DNA from: Candidatus Omnitrophota bacterium
GTDB taxonomy: Bacteria > Omnitrophota > Koll11 > Zapsychrales > Fredricksoniimonadaceae
Direction: 5' to 3'
Assembly (NCBI GenBank): GCA_023247595.1
Contig: JAHFGF010000091.1
Location: 1-6,796, forward strand
DNA: 6,796 bases
The notes below the pieces were generated by a model. The model was not told the DNA's origin, did no database searches, and saw only the letters and a list, made by a program, of their open reading frames with translations. Positions 6,201-6,796 of the stretch are shown piece after piece. The position numbers and the translations under genes are program-made. Positions within the stretch are counted from its first letter, which is position 1. The number at the start of each line of letters is the position of its first letter.

Positions 6201-6796
6201 TGGTTTGCGGCTCCTATTGAAAATATGTTAACGATGTCTGGAATGCAGTTTGGTCCCACGCTTCAGGATTTCGGATCGTTCTTAGTTAGAACCATCGACG
6301 GAGTATTAACATTATTCGCTCCGTGGCTTATGACCACAGTTTTTTATCGGTTGTGGAGCGGTCGTCCTCATTGGGCCCGTTTGGGGCCGCCGACGGTTGT
6401 GCTGGGCGATCCGAATGCGGCGCTTCATCAGACAGGCGAAGGGTATTGGTCCAAACTTGGAGCTGTTGCTTTAGGTTCGATGACCATGAATATCCACGGG
6501 GCTAATCCGGATGATGATTTTGTAGCGAGACTGGCCCATCGTGTTTTTCGTGGAACCATCGCGATTTTCGGCGTGCCTGCGGATTCGACCAGTAAAAACG
6601 ATGTCATCGATACTATGAAAAAGACCAAGGCCATTATCAACGGCATGTTTTTGAACTTTTTCAAAGGTGGCGCTGAAGTTTTTTCAATCGGCCGAGGGGA
6701 ATTGAATAATCCGGATGTGACCGATCATCATATGAATATCGGAGAGCAGAATTTGCAAGGGGCTTCCGAGACGGTGCGCAAGTTTAATAATCTCGC
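126..6796 (+). CDS. Giant multidomain membrane protein with GlmS-like amidotransferase and SIS domains (3' end outside window)
   Basis: ATG 126 sits 8 bases after GGAGG, and the frame is open to the window edge (2223 complete codons), so the real protein is longer. Domains in order: signal peptide (1-37), Omnitrophota-type exported domain (59-352), low-complexity linker, internal signal-like segment (438-466), LysM-like stretch (473-540), membrane segment (607-624), membrane block with HEILGH (727-885), class II glutamine amidotransferase (906-1379), SIS domain (1660-1818), two membrane helices (2013-2075) and a second SIS-like domain (from about 2080). GAT-SIS-SIS is the order in glucosamine-6-phosphate synthase, which is about 610 residues and soluble. 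I infer an envelope-associated aminosugar or related enzyme; substrate and product are unknown. I count only five Cys, one of them in the signal peptide. The later ATGs at 165 and 171 lack a Shine-Dalgarno sequence and would shorten the signal peptide. No frameshift is seen. The open frame is certain, the domain calls moderately sure, the exact function unknown. Confidence 0.95.
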   Translation, partial: MIQVIWRERFSFHMRMLAAVVLCSFTMTTIIPAPAFAQMMRHTPSTSVILQPTSSYSPMVIKGIQLVPENPLRFDFIVDKGASGLNGQELKEESTQLVKYFLTALTIPEKDMWVNLSPFEKDAIIAESFAQTQVGKILLEQDYILKQLTASLTYPETTLGKQFWARVYQKAYEKFGTTDIPIDTFNKVWIVPKTADVVNYKQGAVIISSELDVMVESDYLAIQKTQKQLAGREDANPVEQNQVYSNIIREIIIPELRREVNEGEYFAPLRQVYSAMILAAWFKRNLRTGILSKIYIRQSKVDGVNSDDPRAKEKVYEQYVETFRKGIYNYIREDFDEATKQLIPRKYISGGMGFVDLGLGTPPDKYRELASPAINSFKPLAVPVIVSTDLTLLTSQGGSAGLPNSSNGLTSDNSDGRIGSANLPGTISTPSVQGVKGWFRKIIASSVFVAVLGLGAVFPMQAFGAGYSLDNQGNLVVKVEQGDTYGHIIEQMRVAYRETDPVGYEKSGLSGNLWGPQGVVERMSSGKNVQSILPESQFKFEKGLLSERAVAKLVPQKGLANVVERFEDRLVIPSIPPLPSAPQLQNNLDAPPVQTAYVNTEPGLRQFPLELILGLGGFTLWLGSRKALLSLKRKKQDSPKKMSFQKVQDEESDFRAVSKGGIKFVTAAEELPRLDDVVKVDPEVTEHWKPGIFVETDKVEASAEEDELYQLEQEPEPERAFVKTSRFIWPMDLLGAGAGVLLTGLSTDWNPHAMGIAALVMPFLTRLSYGLQIFIHEILGHFVPALVLSPERGKVLSLNNFFANFGWNQWTRLLVAGFKAPSGDQNPSVYTWASGWRHKIIKVSGFVVTFFVGVMAGIESMNIWLPLLGPVGISSLSVLAGSYATDIKSRDMAEGAVDDQCGRSECGIFGALWSDKSNEMYPQWIRDGFGKLINALIIRGGQSAGEFTIGLKSSGQNSEEGSNLQMVPVLSKVLKYKRGQGLSEALDQEFLRMVNRFEKKKVQAVAGVKGILGHVRFATGGKVTREASHPHMGVQEEHDVWTLNNGSWVRKMTNIFVAIGHNGDNDAWSIWGRQYDTGQIRELFSAIFSMPKNYKVVTNKKDPKTGKEVKEVKYEALPPGDSPPLALQIHYLLTQGDWLSSARFAYVDRLINHDLEAASGLTDKEMELLTRKRLEHALSVMLSADEERKLGEAFQSVFARHAKRLLRPRLNKPDKSFTDLWVTQDIINAYPSLQYQLNALEAFKEDLKEAFGQHLRINSEVGKILLKVGNVNEENIVEFVDEAVKMFFTGSRAAAVEQFARRSQGSFGLAVRTSKELNGVSLYSSDQGLTIGYNQKSRLVTFSSEHSTLQYAFGSKGKMDDLVFINPEQPGQMADVNLNPDPNSANPITMKVYSFALNRTMTPKEISEQQFPQDASNPYWSPQISYKDPDNIVMTDIQSIPKEVRSARQSWSDPNSFNRQSAESLLEKIVSRHLERFIKENSEFYGAAQGSLISRIFEKSTECLGQGGCDAREANRRSAQLSNRLQADGRVVDYLKSRLDAVVSKLAGNMAQEITSGKLDETEMVLLLRKKIDAQLKILMDAEIIAIVDAVINGNITQLQSWSEWEEFERENAAISSDDGQAEQGQRAAEGLSIRGLGFLKNIAGKLMSSKKNGSQSELEKQGRSLDAGETDMFIAGYEDSLWFGENFVELMKVVFPKMKIWATSANKAFDLSGEHRVGRSTIGMIISKSGTTYPSSGIVRRLKQLMPGNIYAMTSRVDNLIAMSLGQKFQPNSPFTKHIFVTGNYYPAEANSVGEVMLFAHQIELALYLAEGMEKLFPEQSPWGMKVNSEDIKRLKELRDKMYDDARRLTGFDDKGRQIDGVTIRRNLMERINDGYLQSAIQRIIKENQSAMQRKTMADVKSDIKSIVNQAVRYNGPDADPVAQLMLLNLWKDLEKNSAWEALISQMLGGVSIQNMQRINERVIAQVLLAVLRTSDQKNLKMMEDVYLGVSQDIVGNGHALGKTMAETGIVNNIIFRLFVMSIFWFAAPIENMLTMSGMQFGPTLQDFGSFLVRTIDGVLTLFAPWLMTTVFYRLWSGRPHWARLGPPTVVLGDPNAALHQTGEGYWSKLGAVALGSMTMNIHGANPDDDFVARLAHRVFRGTIAIFGVPADSTSKNDVIDTMKKTKAIINGMFLNFFKGGAEVFSIGRGELNNPDVTDHHMNIGEQNLQGASETVRKFNNL
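300..1181 (+). other. Omnitrophota-type exported domain, residues 59-352
   Basis: This mostly helical domain has unusually specific motifs: IPEKDMWVNLSPFEKD from residue 107, DYILKQLTASLTYPE from 142, GKQFWARVYQKAYEKFGTT from 160, FNKVWIVP at about 185-192, FAPLRQVYSAMILAAW from 266, and YNYI then IPRKYISGGM ending near 352. I recall near-identical motifs in many proteins from Omnitrophota genomes, often near the N-terminus after a signal peptide. I know of no assigned biochemical role. It is the main basis for naming the host phylum. That it is an independent module is inferred from its compact conserved motifs and the low-complexity linker after it. Recognition is from memory; no search was run. 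Confidence 0.6.
1182..1436 (+). other. Low-complexity Gly/Ser/Asn/Thr linker, residues 353-437
   Basis: After the conserved domain the chain becomes rich in Gly, Ser, Asn, Thr and Pro. The densest part is about 390-432, where SQGGSAGLPNSSNGL is typical. No motif or predicted helix is evident. It reads as a flexible tether between the exported domain and the internal signal-like segment, and it marks a plausible fusion joint. Confidence 0.6.
1437..1523 (+). other. Internal signal-peptide-like membrane segment, residues 438-466
   Basis: Trp438-Phe-Arg-Lys precedes an uncharged hydrophobic core, IIASSVFVAVLGLGAVF, followed by Pro-Met-Gln-Ala-Phe-Gly-Ala-Gly. The basic-hydrophobic-small-residue layout is that of a signal peptide with a possible cleavage site around AFG-A, yet it lies more than 430 residues inside the protein. 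It may be a relic of a second exported protein fused behind the first, or simply a membrane anchor. Its basic side is N-terminal, which by the positive-inside rule puts the preceding domain in the cytoplasm and conflicts with the N-terminal signal peptide. Confidence 0.65.
1542..1745 (+). other. LysM-like stretch, residues 473-540 (tentative)
   Basis: NLVVKVEQGDTYGHIIEQM starts like a LysM repeat (hydrophobic strand, Gly-Asp-Thr, then an amphipathic helix). The stretch ends with VQSILPESQFKF, resembling the closing 'I.PGQ.' part of such repeats. The insert between is longer than in a canonical 45-residue LysM, and the usual Trp/Leu after GDT is replaced. If real, it would bind peptidoglycan or another GlcNAc polymer on the outer face. 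It lies directly after the internal signal-like segment, which fits an exported position. Homology is unproven. Confidence 0.3.
1944..2033 (+). other. Transmembrane segment with basic C-flank, residues 607-636
   Basis: The hydrophobic run FPLELILGLGGFTLWLG (607-623) is followed by a highly basic stretch ending LKRKK (631-635). By the positive-inside rule the following region is cytoplasmic. Length and composition resemble a bacterial single-pass anchor, and the layout is also like the C-terminal sorting end of a surface protein, though no LPxTG is present. Confidence 0.65.
2034..2303 (+). other. Acidic linker, residues 637-726
   Basis: A hydrophilic, Glu/Asp-rich stretch links the basic membrane anchor to the multi-pass block. 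The acidic peak is at about 690-719 (EASAEEDELYQLEQEPEPER). No domain motif is seen. It is probably a disordered cytoplasmic connector. Confidence 0.5.
2304..2780 (+). other. Multi-pass membrane block with HEILGH motif, residues 727-885
   Basis: There are four hydrophobic segments: about 727-747, 753-788, 843-858 and 862-882. The second contains His776-Glu777-Ile-Leu-Gly-His781 within LQIFIHEILGHFVPALVL. Site-2 proteases (M50) carry HExxH in a membrane helix followed by a further hydrophobic segment, and the overall layout here resembles that. The spacing is however HExxxH, as in the soluble dipeptidyl peptidase III family (M49, HELLGH). I see neither the M50 second motif (N-P-x-x-x-D-G type) nor the M49 second Glu motif (EECRAE type). 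It may be a divergent membrane protease, a metal site of another kind, or a degenerate relic. It ends about 20 residues before the amidotransferase cysteine. Confidence 0.5.
2841..4262 (+). other. Class II glutamine amidotransferase (Ntn hydrolase) domain, residues 906-1379
   Basis: The hallmark motifs of the PurF/GlmS amidotransferase fold occur in order: ECGIFG (905-910, nucleophile Cys906), RGGQSAG (939-945), GHVRFATGG (1013-1021, Arg1016 for the glutamine carboxylate), SHPH (1028-1031), GHNGDN (1060-1065, Asn1062-Gly1063 for the oxyanion hole) and GDSPPLAL (1120-1127, Asp1121 at the place of the GlmS SDTE-type Asp). The distal part, GSFGLAVRTS (1305-1314) through SSEHSTLQYAFG to DDLVFINP, matches the end of the GlmS glutaminase domain. 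The domain releases ammonia from glutamine for the downstream sites. It spans about 470 residues against roughly 240 in GlmS, mostly because of a helical insert at about 1145-1300. The oddity is that Cys906 is internal, whereas the family needs it at a free N-terminus. Confidence 0.88.
4263..5102 (+). other. Charged helical linker between amidotransferase and SIS domains, residues 1380-1659
   Basis: GlmS has a short linker here, while this protein has about 280 residues, mostly amphipathic helix. The stretch IVMTDIQSIPKEV (1413-1425) sits where GlmS has the KEI.EQP segment that enters the isomerase half. Cys1503 and Cys1509 (CLGQGGC) form a close pair in a protein otherwise almost free of cysteine. 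The last 40 residues, rich in Gly, Gln and Ser, look disordered. No enzyme motif is seen. Confidence 0.45.
5103..5579 (+). other. First SIS phosphosugar-binding domain, residues 1660-1818
   Basis: An alternating hydrophobic/helical pattern opens with FIAGYEDSLWFGENF (1674-1688), at the place of the GlmS 'GCGTSYHA' loop. Next comes MIISKSGTTYPS (1725-1736), which aligns with the GlmS sugar-phosphate loop S-Q-S-G-E-T: Ser1728, Ser1730, Gly1731 and Thr1733 are kept, while Gln becomes Lys1729 and Glu becomes Thr1732. IYAMTSRVDNLIAMSLG (1751-1767) fits the next strand, where GlmS has the 'TN...S.LA' region, and Glu1790 with NSVGEVMLFAHQIELAL fits the following 'E..VASTKAFT' helix. It probably binds a sugar phosphate, but the substitutions suggest the ligand or chemistry differs from fructose-6-phosphate amination. 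Confidence 0.75.
5580..6161 (+). other. Helical inter-SIS region, residues 1819-2012
   Basis: The two SIS domains of GlmS are nearly contiguous. Here they are separated by about 195 helical, charged residues followed by a membrane pair. DIKRLKELRDKMYDDARRL (from about 1830) and the run around 1870-1900 look amphipathic. No catalytic motif is recognised. It may position the two SIS lobes on either side of a membrane hairpin. Confidence 0.45.
6162..6350 (+). other. Transmembrane helical hairpin, residues 2013-2075
   Basis: Two hydrophobic runs are visible: NNIIFRLFVMSIFWFAAPI (2013-2031) and VLTLFAPWLMTTVFY (2060-2074), joined by a loop at about 2032-2056 with few charges. The second is followed by Arg2075. 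The pair fits a re-entrant or two-pass anchor tying the catalytic half to the membrane. If both enzyme halves are cytoplasmic, two passes are needed, as found. Confidence 0.65.
6363..6796 (+). other. Second SIS-like domain (incomplete), residues 2080-2223
   Basis: GRPHWARLGPPTVVLGDP (2079-2096) starts a Rossmann-like strand and loop. The helix of EGYWSKLGAVALGSM follows, where GlmS has the 'ALEGALKLKE' helix, then NIHGANPDDDFVARLAHRVFRG (2122-2143, with Gly2126-type turn, three Asp and paired His/Arg). From memory, a similar 'GNP.DH..HR..HRVVRG' motif occurs in large SIS proteins of other bacteria, also behind an amidotransferase domain. In GlmS the second SIS completes the active site across a dimer. 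The domain, or its C-terminal tail, is cut by the window edge, so the counterpart of the GlmS catalytic lysine cannot be checked. Confidence 0.5.

Noticed and set aside
6428..6664. Minus-strand frame with a hydrophobic N-terminal stretch resembling a small membrane protein
   Set aside because: It lies antisense to the second SIS-like domain and has no convincing Shine-Dalgarno sequence. The domain on the plus strand explains the sequence.
126..6796. CRISPR array, insertion sequence, tRNA or rRNA within the window
   Set aside because: No regular repeat-spacer pattern, transposase motif, terminal inverted repeats or RNA gene signature was seen. The region is continuous coding sequence.

Overview
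The window appears to hold a single gene. One reading frame on the + strand starts at ATG 126, behind a strong ribosome binding site, and stays open to the last base (6796). That gives 2223 complete codons with no stop, so the gene is cut off at its 3' end. I translated this frame through the whole window. Every other open frame I considered lies inside this gene and looks like a shadow of it. The first 125 bases are a GC-rich leader with inverted repeats, then an AT-rich stretch and the ribosome binding site.

The most likely source is an uncultured bacterium of the Omnitrophota (formerly OP3). The first 350 residues match, from memory, an exported domain that recurs in Omnitrophota proteins, and that phylum is known for giant genes. 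This assignment rests on recall and has not been searched. GC is intermediate, and in-frame TGA is absent, which fits the standard bacterial code.

The protein is a mosaic. Residues 1-37 form a signal peptide and 59-352 the Omnitrophota-type domain. Residues 353-437 are a Gly/Ser/Asn/Thr linker. A second, internal signal-peptide-like segment lies at 438-466, followed by a LysM-like stretch (473-540) and a membrane segment with a very basic end (607-636). After an acidic linker comes a multi-pass membrane block (727-885) carrying HEILGH. A class II glutamine amidotransferase (GAT) domain begins at Cys906. A helical linker leads to a GlmS-like SIS (phosphosugar-binding) domain at about 1660-1818. 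Another helical stretch and two membrane helices (2013-2075) precede a second SIS-like domain that runs off the end.

The order GAT - SIS - SIS is that of glucosamine-6-phosphate synthase (GlmS), which moves glutamine-derived ammonia onto fructose-6-phosphate. Here that architecture is greatly enlarged, anchored in the membrane and fused behind about 900 residues of exported and membrane sequence. The working hypothesis is a membrane-bound amidotransferase/phosphosugar enzyme linked to cell-envelope or surface polysaccharide work. Class II amidotransferases need a free N-terminal cysteine, so an active enzyme would imply cleavage of the chain just before Cys906, or an internal translation start.
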